Shown: positions 1-8,659, counted from the stretch's first letter. The stretch is DNA of 14,130 bases from Saprospiraceae bacterium (GCA_016787375.1 JAEUUM010000578.1:1-14130), one strand, 5' to 3'. The notes: generated by a model not told the origin, from the sequence alone. Numbers and translations are program-made.

Positions 1-379
1 GGGCTTCAAGTCTTCCTTGAGCTATCTCAGCCTGATAAGGTGTATATTGTGTGTACCAACCAGGATTTTGAAAAATATTTCTTGATATAACAGAAGGAGT
101 TATGGTACCGTAATAACCACGTCCAATAAAGTTGTTGTAAATTTTATTTTTTCCAGCAATATTTTTAAGCTCTGTTAAATACTCAAACTCAGATAATGCC
201 GGCGGAATATCCATCTGATCATGACGTCGAATGTTATCTGGCACTGTAGCATCTATCAAGGCATCAAGGTTTGAATAACCAGTCAGTCTTAGCATTTCTG
301 CAGCCTCGGCTTCATTTGGTCCGAGATGTCTGTTTACAAAGCGATCTTGTGACAGGAATTTTGAGTGGAGTGTATTCAT
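1..379 (-). CDS. gcvP: Glycine dehydrogenase (decarboxylating), P protein, N-terminal part
   Basis: This is the first 126 codons of a gene that runs off the left edge. The ATG lies at 379-377 on the minus strand. The product is the PLP-dependent P protein of the glycine cleavage system, which decarboxylates glycine and passes the aminomethyl group to the lipoyl arm of GcvH. The translation shows family hallmarks in order: RFVNRHLGPNEAE near residue 13, a TVPDNIR segment near 45, then FIGRGYYGT and NPGWYTQYTPYQAEIAQGR toward the end of the visible part. These match the conserved N-terminal region of full-length (about 950 aa) GcvP of the single-chain type. The catalytic lysine region lies outside the window. 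It is transcribed away from the P-type ATPase gene. A Bacteroidota-type promoter motif lies just upstream (400-433). No frame disruption is seen. Confidence 0.93.
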   Translation of the reverse strand, partial: MNTLHSKFLSQDRFVNRHLGPNEAEAAEMLRLTGYSNLDALIDATVPDNIRRHDQMDIPPALSEFEYLTELKNIAGKNKIYNNFIGRGYYGTITPSVISRNIFQNPGWYTQYTPYQAEIAQGRLEA

Positions 380-399
380 TAATATGTGTTTTAGTCCCG

Positions 400-433
400 C
401 AAAAATAATAAATTATACCATCTTACGAACAAA
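400..433 (-). promoter_or_regulatory. Candidate promoter of gcvP (Bacteroidota -7/-33 type)
   Basis: On the minus strand the sequence TATTTTTG (plus-strand CAAAAATA, 400-407) matches the Bacteroidota -7 consensus TAnnTTTG. A TTTG (plus-strand CAAA, 430-433) lies 22 bp upstream, at the long end of the usual spacing. The start codon is about 20 bp downstream of the -7 box, giving a short leader. The region is AT-rich, so a chance match is possible. Confidence 0.42.
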
Positions 434-511
434 AGACTTGGGCTTAAGTTGAAATAATTTTCTCTAAAATTATTTGTATAGAATAAGGTCTTAGAATACA
501 ACATAATGTTT

Positions 512-542
512 TTTGCCAATTGGAGCATCAAGCTTACATTTG
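512..542 (+). promoter_or_regulatory. Candidate promoter of the P-type ATPase gene
   Basis: TTTG at 512-515 and TACATTTG at 535-542 are separated by 19 bp, an exact match to the Bacteroidota TTTG-N19-TAnnTTTG arrangement. Transcription would start around 548-552, leaving a leader of roughly 40 nt before the ATG at 590. This is the best promoter match in the window. Together with the gcvP motif it makes 380-589 a divergent promoter region. Confidence 0.6.
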
Positions 543-589
543 GTTTGAATTGTTAAAATTGATTAATTTCACGAGGTCAAATTGATCAT

Positions 590-3085
590 ATGAAAAAAAA
601 TCCGTTCAATCACCCTGGCCTGTCGAATGAGGAAGTTTTGAACTCCAGGAGGCAATTTGGCTCAAACTTAATACAAGCTGACAATAATAATTCTTTTTTG
701 GATTCAATCTGGGATGCTTTTACGGAACCCATGTTTTTAATTCTTGTAGTGTGTGCGTCAATATATTTTATACTCGGACAAATTGCTGAAGCATGGTTTA
801 TGGGTTTTGCAATTATTCTCGTTTCTGCAATCTCAATATATCAAGAGACCATCAACAGGAATGCATTAAAAGCTTTGACAGCCTTTACCCAAAGAGAAGT
901 CAAAGTTATCCGTGAGAATATGCTCTTGAAATTGAAGAATGAAGATTTAGTGTTGGGCGATTATGTGGTTTCATCAGAAGGAGAGCTAATTCCTGCTGAT
1001 GGAAAAATTATCGAATGCAACGACTTTTCTGTGAATGAATCAATATTGACCGGAGAGTCTTTTTCAGTTTTTAAGGATGCTTTTGATGTTCAGCTAAACA
1101 AAGTTTATTCTGGAACTTTTGTTGAATCTGGCCAATGTGTTTTTGTCTGCGAATCAATAGGTTCTCAAACTCGACTTGCTGGAATCGGAAAAAGCATTGA
1201 TAAAATTAAAAGACAAAATTCTCCTTTGCAAAAGCAAATTCAGGGTTTTGTAAAATGGATGGCTGCCTCAGGGATGTTGGTATTTGCGATAATCTGGTTG
1301 ATTAACTATCAGCGGTCAGGAGATATTCTTAATAGTTTACTAAAAGGATTAACTATAGCCATGTCTATTTTGCCAGAAGAAATTCCTGTCGCGTTCAGTA
1401 CCTTCATGGCACTTGGCGCATGGCGATTGATGAAAAAAGGTGTCATTGTTAAAAACCCCCAAACTGTTGAATCACTTGGATCTGCAACAGTTATTTGTAC
1501 AGACAAAACAGGAACCATTACTGAAAATCGTATGAAATTGAATAGAGTGTACTTATTCGAAAAAGACAGTTTATTTGATGAAATAAATTTTGGATCGGAA
1601 GAGTTGGAAGAGATATTCAAAATCGCCATGCTGTCAAGTGAAACTGTGCCTTTTGATTCTATGGAGAAAAGCATTCATAGCCAATACGCGAAACATTCTA
1701 AAAGCGATGTACTTAATCTGTTTACCAAGGTTAAAGAGTATCCATTAAGTGGTAAACCACCAATGATGACTCATATTTTTGAAGATCCATCCGGAAGAAG
1801 AATCATTTCATGCAAAGGTGCAGTCGAAGCTTTGGTAAGCTCCTCTAAGTTGAATGAAAGAGACCGAAATAGAATTTTAGAAATGGCAGATCAACTCTCA
1901 GCAGATGGTTTGAGGGTTCTTGGAGTTGGAATCGACGAATCGGATTATACTGATTTTCCAAACGACCAAAAAGATTTTCAGTTTAGAATTATTGGTTTAC
2001 TGGGATTTTTTGATCCTCCAAAAGCAAATATTGCTAAAGTATTTCAAGAACTAAAAAAGGCTGGTATTAAGCTAAAGATAATCACCGGAGACAATACAGT
2101 TACAACACAAGCCATAGCCAGGATGGCAAATTTTGAATATAATGAGAAAATAGTAAGTGGAGAAGAGGCAGTTAATTGGGATGAGAAAACATTGGATGAT
2201 AAGGTAAAAAATACAGAAATTTTTACCAGAGTATTCCCTGAAGCTAAACTGAAAATCATTAATAGCTTGATAAGAAATGGTGAAATAGTATCTATGACTG
2301 GTGACGGTGTTAATGATGGACCCGCATTGAAAGCCGCCCATATAGGTATTGCAATGGGAAAAAGAGGATCTGAAATTGCCAAACAGGCAGCCTCTCTTAT
2401 TTTAGTGGATGATGATCTTGAAAAGGTAGTAGATGCAGTGGCTTTGGGAAGGAAAATATATGAGAATTTGAAAAAAGCCATTCAATATATTATTTCAATT
2501 CACATACCCATAATCCTTACAGTTGCAATACCAATAATCTTTGCATGGAAGTTTCCTGTTATTTTTTCTCCGATTCATGTGATATTCTTGGAATTGATAA
2601 TGGGCCCGACTTGCTCTATTGTTTATGAAAATGAGCCTGCAGAAAAAAATAGTATGACAAAGCCTCCAAGAGCGTTGAACACAACTTTTTTTAGGATGAA
2701 AGAGCTGGTTCTCTCCATAATTCAAGGATTGGTCATAACCTTGGCTGTTTTGCTCATTTACTATTGGACCATGAATGAATTTGATTCTGAATCCATTACA
2801 CGTACCATGGTTTTTACTACACTTATCACAGCAAATATGATGCTGACACTGGTCAATCGTTCATTTTACTATAGCGTTTTATCTACTTTAAGGAACAAAA
2901 ACAGACTGATTACATTGGTTATAGCCATTAGTTTGGTTTTGTTGGTAACAATGATTTATGTTTCTCCAATCAATAATTTTTTTAAACTAAACGCTTTAAA
3001 TTTATTCCAGATTTTAATATCGTTTTCTGCTGCATTTGTATCGGTTTGTTGGTTTGAAGTATACAAGTGGACAAAAAGAAAATGA
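590..3085 (+). CDS. P-type cation-transporting ATPase (PEEIP subgroup)
   Basis: This 831-aa inner-membrane ion pump is complete and slightly shorter than SERCA-like bacterial pumps (about 880-900 aa). Visible in order: N-terminal cation-ATPase domain (about 1-40), M1-M2 (about 45-87), actuator-domain TGES (154-157), M4 with PEEIP (262-266), phosphorylation site DKTGT with D305, nucleotide-domain KGA (409-411), the hinge GDGVNDGP (571-578), and six C-terminal helices (about 632-825), giving about ten in total. The overall plan is P2-like, but the ion-site helices differ from Ca2+ pumps: M4 has PEEIP rather than PEGLP, M5 lacks the SERCA E771-type glutamate, and M6 reads LELIMGPTCSIVYENEP instead of the N-x-x-T-D pattern. 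The cation is therefore not assignable. It appears to be a single-gene unit with its own promoter and terminator. The ATG at 590 has no clear Shine-Dalgarno sequence, as is normal for this phylum. Confidence 0.93.
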   Translation: MKKNPFNHPGLSNEEVLNSRRQFGSNLIQADNNNSFLDSIWDAFTEPMFLILVVCASIYFILGQIAEAWFMGFAIILVSAISIYQETINRNALKALTAFTQREVKVIRENMLLKLKNEDLVLGDYVVSSEGELIPADGKIIECNDFSVNESILTGESFSVFKDAFDVQLNKVYSGTFVESGQCVFVCESIGSQTRLAGIGKSIDKIKRQNSPLQKQIQGFVKWMAASGMLVFAIIWLINYQRSGDILNSLLKGLTIAMSILPEEIPVAFSTFMALGAWRLMKKGVIVKNPQTVESLGSATVICTDKTGTITENRMKLNRVYLFEKDSLFDEINFGSEELEEIFKIAMLSSETVPFDSMEKSIHSQYAKHSKSDVLNLFTKVKEYPLSGKPPMMTHIFEDPSGRRIISCKGAVEALVSSSKLNERDRNRILEMADQLSADGLRVLGVGIDESDYTDFPNDQKDFQFRIIGLLGFFDPPKANIAKVFQELKKAGIKLKIITGDNTVTTQAIARMANFEYNEKIVSGEEAVNWDEKTLDDKVKNTEIFTRVFPEAKLKIINSLIRNGEIVSMTGDGVNDGPALKAAHIGIAMGKRGSEIAKQAASLILVDDDLEKVVDAVALGRKIYENLKKAIQYIISIHIPIILTVAIPIIFAWKFPVIFSPIHVIFLELIMGPTCSIVYENEPAEKNSMTKPPRALNTTFFRMKELVLSIIQGLVITLAVLLIYYWTMNEFDSESITRTMVFTTLITANMMLTLVNRSFYYSVLSTLRNKNRLITLVIAISLVLLVTMIYVSPINNFFKLNALNLFQILISFSAAFVSVCWFEVYKWTKRK

Positions 3086-3114
3086 AAAATATTAGTGATG
3101 CCTTTCTTGATAAA

Positions 3115-3148
3115 AAAAGGGTTAGAATGCTTCCATTCTAACCCTTTT
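3115..3148. terminator. Bidirectional intrinsic terminator between convergent genes
   Basis: A perfect 15-bp inverted repeat (3115-3129 and 3134-3148; core GGGTTAGAATG) encloses a CTTC loop. On the plus strand the stem ends in TTTT after the ATPase stop codon. On the minus strand it ends in a run of seven T (complement of 3112-3118) after the protease stop. It lies between the two convergent stop codons and can serve both genes. Confidence 0.88.
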
Positions 3149-3172
3149 ATAAATATGTAGTATTTGTTAAAT

Positions 3173-5083
3173 TTACTTAGTGACAATTACCCTTTGTACC
3201 AGGTTACTGGTGTTTGTTTTCCAATTCATGAAATACAACCCATTCTCAAAGTTTGAAACATCAATTTTGAAATTTGATGATTGCTTTGAACCCGTGAGTT
3301 TTTGTGTGTAAATCATTTTGCCTGTTACATCAAAAATTGTGATGTCACCTGTTATTTGATTTTCAAACGGTACTTTAATGTTTATTTCATTTTGAGCCGG
3401 ATTTGGCCATGCCAGAAATTCATTCTCAACTGGATTTAAAGATTCAAAATCTTCACTACCATCAGTCCTGAAATTTGATGCACTTAAGGTTACAAGTAAG
3501 TTGTAGCAATTGGAAGCGTCTTTTGCACCGTTCCAACCATAAACGTAAACATAAAATGTTCCGGTTGAACTATTATTGTTGCTAATGCATTGCTCATCGT
3601 TGGTTCCATCATTCTCAGAGACTGCTACCAAAGTATTGTTTTTATACAATTTCATGTCATAATCTGCAGGAAGAGTGGTCATGTTAACTTTGACGTTCTT
3701 TTTGGCAGAGGTAGTGTTAAATTTAAACCAGTCAACATCTGTTGTTGTAGAGATTAGGGCTTTTAAGTTTACATCAACCGGAATGGTCTTAGCGGTAGCT
3801 TTTGTATTATTACTTTCATAGACATCTGTACAGTTTGAACCGGAAAGTGTAGTGAAATTAACTTGAGAACTGTATGCACTGGAGTTTCCGCTACAAACAG
3901 CTTGCACTTGGGTGTTATAGGTAGTAGAAGCTGTCAACCCGGTTAGGCCGTAACTTGTTGAAGTAGTATTGATTGTAGTCCATGAGCCATTTGCATTGGC
4001 TTTGTATTGCAGGTTGTAAGAACTTGCACCACTAACTGCAGACCATGAAACAGTAGCTGAAGTTGCAGTAATGTTTGAAGCACCTAATCCGGTTGGTGTA
4101 CCGCATGATCCTCCACCTCCACCTGGTGCATCACAACCTGGAGAACCTGCAAGAGAACCTCTTGAACCACCATCGAGTACTGCTCGCATTCTTGTTTTTT
4201 GGCCTTGAGTAAACATAAACATACATGCATCATCCGTATAATCCATATAGTCCATGGTCAATTCTTTTGGAGTTCCTGAGCAAGTGCTATAATGAGGAAA
4301 AGCAGGACATCCGTAATTTGCGGCGTTGTGTGTTGGTGTATCATTTACCAAGTCAGAACCACAGTTGGTATCGCCCCATATATGTCTTAGATTTAACCAA
4401 TGACCAATCTCATGAGTTGCTGTTCTTCCCTTGTCAAAAGGAGGAGAAACAGCACCGGTAGTACCAAAATAATTGTAACCAATAACAACACCATCAGTAG
4501 CTGAACTACCACCCGGAAATTGAGCATAACCAAGTATTCCGCCTCCAATGTTGCAAACCCAAATGTTTAGATACTTAGTGGGGTCCCAAGGGTTTATTCC
4601 TCCTTTTGAAAGTTTTTTTACATCATCATTTGTGCCCCATGATGATTTGTTTACATACTTTCTGTTTATACCTGTTGTAGCTAAACCATTTGGATCTTGC
4701 TTTGCAAGACAAAACTCTACTTCGGAATCAGCAATCAGTGGTTGAAACTCAGCAGGAACTCCACTTAAATCGCCGTTTAAAGCCCTGAAATCAGCGTTTA
4801 AAACTGTGATTTGAGAGTTAATTTGAGCTTCGGAGATGTTTTGAGCAGAAGTTTGGTAAACTACGTGTACAACAACAGGAATAACAACCACAGATCTTTG
4901 TCCAAGGTGACTTGATTTTTCGTATGCCTGGGTCTGTTTTTCAATGTTTTGCATTCTTTCAAACATTCCAGGATCTTCTTTAAGTTGTCGGTCGAGTACC
5001 TCCATAGATCCGCAATTTCTTTGAGCATTTACAGATCCTGCAAATAACAAAAAGCTTAACAGAATCAAAATGTAATTTTTCAT
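3173..5083 (-). CDS. Secreted M43-family metalloprotease with FN3, PPC and T9SS sorting domains
   Basis: This 636-aa exported zinc endopeptidase belongs to the pappalysin/cytophagalysin family. A Sec signal peptide covers residues 1-20 (hydrophobic core, cleavage before QRN). The catalytic domain (about 60-315) contains the zinc site HEIGHWLNLRH (H224, H228, H234 as ligands, E225 catalytic) and a Met-turn region with M280 (YMDYTDDACM), followed by the FTQGQKTRM segment seen in M43 enzymes. A Gly-rich linker (about 318-326) leads to a fibronectin type III domain (about 327-413), a bacterial pre-peptidase C-terminal (PPC) domain (about 423-534) with the DVDWFKF motif, and a T9SS type A sorting domain (about 557-636) starting AWPNPAQNEINI and ending QRVIVTK. 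The protein should cross the outer membrane by T9SS and be released or surface-attached after tail removal. It is a separate unit, 302 bp from the operon upstream. No frameshift or missing catalytic residue is seen. Confidence 0.94.
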   Translation of the reverse strand: MKNYILILLSFLLFAGSVNAQRNCGSMEVLDRQLKEDPGMFERMQNIEKQTQAYEKSSHLGQRSVVVIPVVVHVVYQTSAQNISEAQINSQITVLNADFRALNGDLSGVPAEFQPLIADSEVEFCLAKQDPNGLATTGINRKYVNKSSWGTNDDVKKLSKGGINPWDPTKYLNIWVCNIGGGILGYAQFPGGSSATDGVVIGYNYFGTTGAVSPPFDKGRTATHEIGHWLNLRHIWGDTNCGSDLVNDTPTHNAANYGCPAFPHYSTCSGTPKELTMDYMDYTDDACMFMFTQGQKTRMRAVLDGGSRGSLAGSPGCDAPGGGGGSCGTPTGLGASNITATSATVSWSAVSGASSYNLQYKANANGSWTTINTTSTSYGLTGLTASTTYNTQVQAVCSGNSSAYSSQVNFTTLSGSNCTDVYESNNTKATAKTIPVDVNLKALISTTTDVDWFKFNTTSAKKNVKVNMTTLPADYDMKLYKNNTLVAVSENDGTNDEQCISNNNSSTGTFYVYVYGWNGAKDASNCYNLLVTLSASNFRTDGSEDFESLNPVENEFLAWPNPAQNEINIKVPFENQITGDITIFDVTGKMIYTQKLTGSKQSSNFKIDVSNFENGLYFMNWKTNTSNLVQRVIVTK

Positions 5084-5385
5084 AAGCGTTTTTTAAAGGG
5101 TTGATATAAAATTAAATTTTTAATGGTAAATTGAATTCGGTATATTATTTGTATTGAGCTTTTTTCTAGAAATTAAACAGCAATAAAGTTAAAATATTAA
5201 ACAGCTTCGGTGGTATTAAAAGCAAAAAAAAAGATTGAATAAAATTTTAATTAAGTCTTTTTTTAACAAATCACAATGCCCTGATACTTCTTATATACCT
5301 CTAAAAGCGAATGATTGATCAAAGTTAAAAATGTTTTTTTTATATTTATAAAGAAACAATATAAAAATAAAAAATATTATAAAAA
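5084..5385. other. Non-coding gap between the operon end and the protease gene
   Basis: These 302 bp are very AT-rich and hold no credible gene on either strand. The gap should contain the 3' end of the operon transcript and the protease promoter. An exact minus-strand TAnnTTTG match (TAACTTTG, plus-strand CAAAGTTA at 5320-5327) exists, but no TTTG lies at the right distance, and the leader would be over 230 nt. An AT-rich hairpin is noted at 5226-5264. No confident promoter can be named. Confidence 0.6.
5226..5264 (-). terminator. Possible AT-rich terminator of the eight-gene operon
   Basis: Nine A/G bases at 5226-5234 pair with 5256-5264 (AGA/TCT plus A:T pairs). The AT-rich interior can extend the stem with one mismatch and one bulge. 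In the minus direction the right arm is a T-rich run, as expected of an intrinsic terminator. It lies about 120 bp after the last operon stop. The stem is almost entirely A:T, so it would be weak and could be chance. Confidence 0.3.
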
Positions 5386-6705
5386 TTACCCAAATACTCT
5401 AAAAACAAAAGATTTTTCCAAACTGTATACTCTTCCTAATTTATCTTTTACTACTAAATTCCTAAAATCTAGTGAGTAAGAACCCTCAATTTTTGATATA
5501 TACTTTACCAAATCAGTTTGGTGGGCACTGTCAAAAAAGTAAGGAGTTATGTTTTTTTCAGTTTTAATGAAACACACGCCGGATATCAGAAAGTACGATT
5601 GCAATTCACAAATTGTTGTCCAGGGTTTACTTAGGTTTAAAAGAAAATAAGTTTTATCCAAAACCGGGCTAATATCATTTATTCTTAAATTCCCGATTTC
5701 AAAATAAATGGTATTATTGGTTGTAATTTCCAGCTCGTTTAGCAAATGGAAATTATTAGGATTTATTTCTAGTTGAGGGTTTATCACTTGATTATTTTCT
5801 GATGCCTTTATTGCTGTTCCAACATATCTTTTCAAAGTTCGGTATCCATCCAAAACCTGAACGATGGTGTTCTTTTTATTGGAATAATATTTGAATAACT
5901 CTTTATTTGCCTGGATCATTGTGTCCAATTTGACAATTGTTCCATCAACATTTTCAATCACTTTAAAACTGAATTGTTTAGATTTATCTTGCTCAGAATC
6001 CACATGAAGTTCGGATAATCTGATTGGGACGTTTCGAATGTAACTTCCACTGTTAAATTGAACCCTTGTTGGTTGATTTAATGTGTCAGGTACAAATTTA
6101 CTTCCAACCGGTAAAAAATAAATGTAATTCCCTATTCTTCGGGAGGAAGAATTTGTTTGGAGTGTCAATTGAAATAATGTGAGGCTATCAATTTGGTCCA
6201 ATATGGTATCAGACACAAATGTGGGTAAAAGTTTAGAACCGTTTAATTCAAAAGTTAGTGGAGAGCTATAAAAAGGCTTATATCTTGTAAACTCGGGCGA
6301 TTTTGGATCTTGTTTCAATAGTTGTATACTTAGCATACCATTATAAACAGGAATCTGGTTTTCATAGCAAACAAATGGATTATACAACATATTTAGAATG
6401 TCTGCTATTGAAACGTAATTAATGTCAATAGCAGCATCAAGAAATGAATACTTTGATTGAAAATTTAGAATATGGGAGTTAAAATTAAATGTGTACCTTT
6501 TTGTAAAATTGTCGACTGTGTCTTTTGTAAGTTTATTTTGACTTAATTTAATTTGCGGCCCGTTCAATAAGGGTGTATCAAACTTGGATGATGGTAAAAC
6601 AATAATGGAGTTCTGGAGATAGTTTTGGGCTCTTCCAAAAAAAAAGAAGCCGCAGAGAAATAAGGGCAAAATAATTTTTGTTCCAAGCTTATTTCTTTGC
6701 GGCAT
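5386..6705 (-). CDS. Secreted protein of unknown function (last gene of the operon)
   Basis: The 439-aa product begins with a signal peptide (about 1-27: basic start, hydrophobic IILPLFLCGFFFF, cleavage near GRAQ). C18 is not in a good lipobox, so a lipoprotein is unlikely. The rest looks like an all-beta periplasmic or outer-membrane protein, with no catalytic motif I recognise. The tail (402-437) aligns without gaps with residues 328-363 of the preceding operon gene product: about 8 identities in 36 plus many conservative pairs, including SK, NL, VK and FxF. A similar TIYFEIGNLRIND pattern occurs at about 332-344, suggesting repeated beta-sandwich units. The tail pattern (LDFRNLVVKDKLGRVYSLEKSF) also recalls the last domain of the T9SS/gliding protein GldM, compared from memory only. 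The gene starts 22 bp after its upstream neighbour. There is no T9SS sorting tail of the usual type. Confidence 0.8.
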   Translation of the reverse strand: MPQRNKLGTKIILPLFLCGFFFFGRAQNYLQNSIIVLPSSKFDTPLLNGPQIKLSQNKLTKDTVDNFTKRYTFNFNSHILNFQSKYSFLDAAIDINYVSIADILNMLYNPFVCYENQIPVYNGMLSIQLLKQDPKSPEFTRYKPFYSSPLTFELNGSKLLPTFVSDTILDQIDSLTLFQLTLQTNSSSRRIGNYIYFLPVGSKFVPDTLNQPTRVQFNSGSYIRNVPIRLSELHVDSEQDKSKQFSFKVIENVDGTIVKLDTMIQANKELFKYYSNKKNTIVQVLDGYRTLKRYVGTAIKASENNQVINPQLEINPNNFHLLNELEITTNNTIYFEIGNLRINDISPVLDKTYFLLNLSKPWTTICELQSYFLISGVCFIKTEKNITPYFFDSAHQTDLVKYISKIEGSYSLDFRNLVVKDKLGRVYSLEKSFVFRVFG

Positions 6706-6727
6706 TATTGTCGTCTATCTTAGAGAA

Positions 6728-7834
6728 TTAAGGTTGTGGCTCGGAAATAACAAAACCAAAAACCATTGGCATAAATAACAATTCTGATTTTTCATTTTTT
6801 ACCATTAGGTTCTGAAGATAAATTGTGGTTCTGTTGGTAACTTTTGAAAGAACCTCCTGAATTTTTGGATTTGCTATATTATCAACGATATATCTGATTG
6901 TTTCACCTCTGTCAGGAACAATAATCATTTCAAATTGCTGTAATTGAATGAAATCCTTGGGAGTTGCAATTTCAATTGGGTTCTTGCAACTTTCTTTGAA
7001 TAGCTCCGCAGTAGTATTTTGACTAAGTGGAGAGGCGTTTATTTTACCCCATCGCATATTAACCGCATACTCCTGGGCAACGGCATATTCCGGGTACATG
7101 TAATAAGGCTTCAATTTTAATGATGAAAAGTTTTCAGTTTTGGAAATTTCGTTATCAGACCAGAAATTTTCACCAGCTTTTATAAATCTGTTTTTAGTAT
7201 GAAAACCTGGGATATGCATCAGGTCATATTTCGTTTTGTCTTTGTACATGCCAACAATCTTCTTGTTTTCTGGTACTGTTGTATCAGCTTTTAGCAACGA
7301 TTTCTTGAGATTGCCAACAATTTGCCAACTGAATATATCGGCATCGTTATTATAATTAGGGTACACCGGCGGACGATAAGGTTGGGTAGGATCTTTGATA
7401 TAAATGGCAGCACTGTTCACGAGGACAGCCCCTTCAGTACCTACAGTTTGAATGGTAATGTTGTCTCCTGCGGACATTTTTTCTGAGATTGTTTTTAAAA
7501 CATCATCCGGTATTTTTGCTCCCTTAGCCAGGGTGATGGTATGTGAGATAAGATTTGAACCTTGCTCTCTTTTGGTTGGCAAAAAATACATTATTAATTG
7601 GCTACCATACATAGGTGTATCACCGTCAAGCAATTGAAACTCCTTATTAATGTTTGCAGAGACATCTTCAAGGTACACTTCAATTCTTCCATTGTAGGTT
7701 GAAGGTGGAGCTACCAATTTAAGAGGAATGTTCAATGAACCGACTTTAAGTCTGTATCGGGAAGATTGGGCTGAAATCTGATTGGCAGAAATCAATGTAA
7801 AAATGCACAATGAGATTAAAAACAGTTTTTTCAT
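6728..7834 (-). CDS. Secreted protein of unknown function with a repeated beta-type unit
   Basis: The 368-aa product has a clear signal peptide (1-22, MKKLFLISLCIFTLISANQI core, cleavage near SAQ) and no further membrane helix, so it is probably periplasmic or surface-exposed. I do not recognise a family with confidence. Two segments resemble each other: about 79-147 and about 300-363. Shared features are QxxMxx(L/V)P followed by basic residues, K-I-x-(D/E)-VL, and a TI-x-(I/L)-Q strand. The second unit also matches the end of the protein encoded by the next gene. By eye this pattern resembles the C-terminal domain of GldM, which would be compatible with envelope scaffolding; this is not tested. 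The central part (about 150-270) is rich in Tyr, Asn and Pro. It starts 21 bp after the ATPase gene, pointing to translation from the operon mRNA. Confidence 0.8.
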   Translation of the reverse strand: MKKLFLISLCIFTLISANQISAQSSRYRLKVGSLNIPLKLVAPPSTYNGRIEVYLEDVSANINKEFQLLDGDTPMYGSQLIMYFLPTKREQGSNLISHTITLAKGAKIPDDVLKTISEKMSAGDNITIQTVGTEGAVLVNSAAIYIKDPTQPYRPPVYPNYNNDADIFSWQIVGNLKKSLLKADTTVPENKKIVGMYKDKTKYDLMHIPGFHTKNRFIKAGENFWSDNEISKTENFSSLKLKPYYMYPEYAVAQEYAVNMRWGKINASPLSQNTTAELFKESCKNPIEIATPKDFIQLQQFEMIIVPDRGETIRYIVDNIANPKIQEVLSKVTNRTTIYLQNLMVKNEKSELLFMPMVFGFVISEPQP

Positions 7835-7855
7835 TTTTGAAATTTTAGTTAAAAT

Positions 7856-8659
7856 TTATTTCATATCAGAAATATTGACCATCAGGTCTTCAATTTTGTG
7901 GACAATTTCCAGAAATTTTGGATCTCTTTTCATGTCTCTGGTCCGTTTTAACGGTAAATTAACATCAATTTTCTCAACAATAGATGATGGAGGTGATTTC
8001 ATAATTAGTATTTCATCACCCAAGAATACGGCTTCAGATATATCATGGGTTACAAAAATGATGGTTGAATGAAATTTTAACCATATTTCGGTCAATAATT
8101 CTTGCATCTGCAATCTTGTTTTGATATCCAACGCACCAAATGGTTCATCCATGAGCAGAATATCTGAATTTGCAAGTAAACTTCTGGCTATTGCTACACG
8201 CTGAAGTTGACCACCTGATAGAGTTGGGTATTGTGCATACTTCATTTCATGCCCTTTTAATCCAACCATTTCTATCATCTCCATTGCCTGCGAATACCTT
8301 TGTGTCTTGGGAATTCCTTTAAATTGAAGCGGTAATGCAACGTTGTCAAGAACCGTCATCCATGGCAAGGAAGAATATTCCTGAAATACCATGCTTGCAC
8401 GATTTTCTGGTCCCACAGGTTTGCCATTGATAAGCACAGTGCCACTGGTTGGATTTTGTAAACCAGCTATATACCTCAGCAAAGTAGATTTTCCACACCC
8501 TGACATACCCAGCAGAATGGTGAATTGTCCCTGCGCTGGTTTGTCTTCAATGGTCATGTTCAAACCTTTAATCACCTGGATTTTCCCATCATCATAGGAT
8601 TGATTGATGTTTTTTAACTCAATAATTGGAGTTGAAGGGGAATTTGCATTGTTGGTCAT
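7856..8659 (-). CDS. ABC transporter ATP-binding protein, TauB/SsuB/NrtD-like
   Basis: This 267-aa cytoplasmic ATPase is of normal length for the nitrate/sulfonate/taurine importer family. Motifs: Walker A GMSGCGKST (51-59), Q-loop Q93 in VFQEYSSLPWMTV, signature LSGGQLQR (147-154), Walker B ILLMDEP (167-173), D-loop GALD, and H-loop H205 in FVTHDISEA. The sequence following the Q-loop (SLPWMTVLDNV) is typical of this importer group. It energises the permease encoded two genes upstream. The diiron oxidase gene lies between them, 13 bp upstream of this start. All catalytic residues are present. The substrate is not predictable from the ATPase. Confidence 0.95.
   Translation of the reverse strand: MTNNANSPSTPIIELKNINQSYDDGKIQVIKGLNMTIEDKPAQGQFTILLGMSGCGKSTLLRYIAGLQNPTSGTVLINGKPVGPENRASMVFQEYSSLPWMTVLDNVALPLQFKGIPKTQRYSQAMEMIEMVGLKGHEMKYAQYPTLSGGQLQRVAIARSLLANSDILLMDEPFGALDIKTRLQMQELLTEIWLKFHSTIIFVTHDISEAVFLGDEILIMKSPPSSIVEKIDVNLPLKRTRDMKRDPKFLEIVHKIEDLMVNISDMK

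Noticed and set aside
1309..1674. 121-codon minus-strand frame antisense to the P-type ATPase
   Set aside because: It is opposite the DKTGT region; its sequence is explained by the plus-strand gene.
2044..2481. 145-codon minus-strand frame antisense to the P-type ATPase
   Set aside because: It lies wholly opposite the conserved hinge and phosphorylation-domain coding sequence, and its Ser/Phe/Ile-rich product is typical of an antisense shadow.
4225..4745. Two plus-strand frames (4225-4461, 4548-4745) opposite the M43 protease
   Set aside because: They are antisense to the conserved catalytic domain and have no protein-like motifs.
5320..5327. Minus-strand TAACTTTG as promoter of the protease gene
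   Set aside because: The -7 box matches, but no TTTG lies at 17-23 bp and it is over 230 bp from the start codon in AT-rich DNA.
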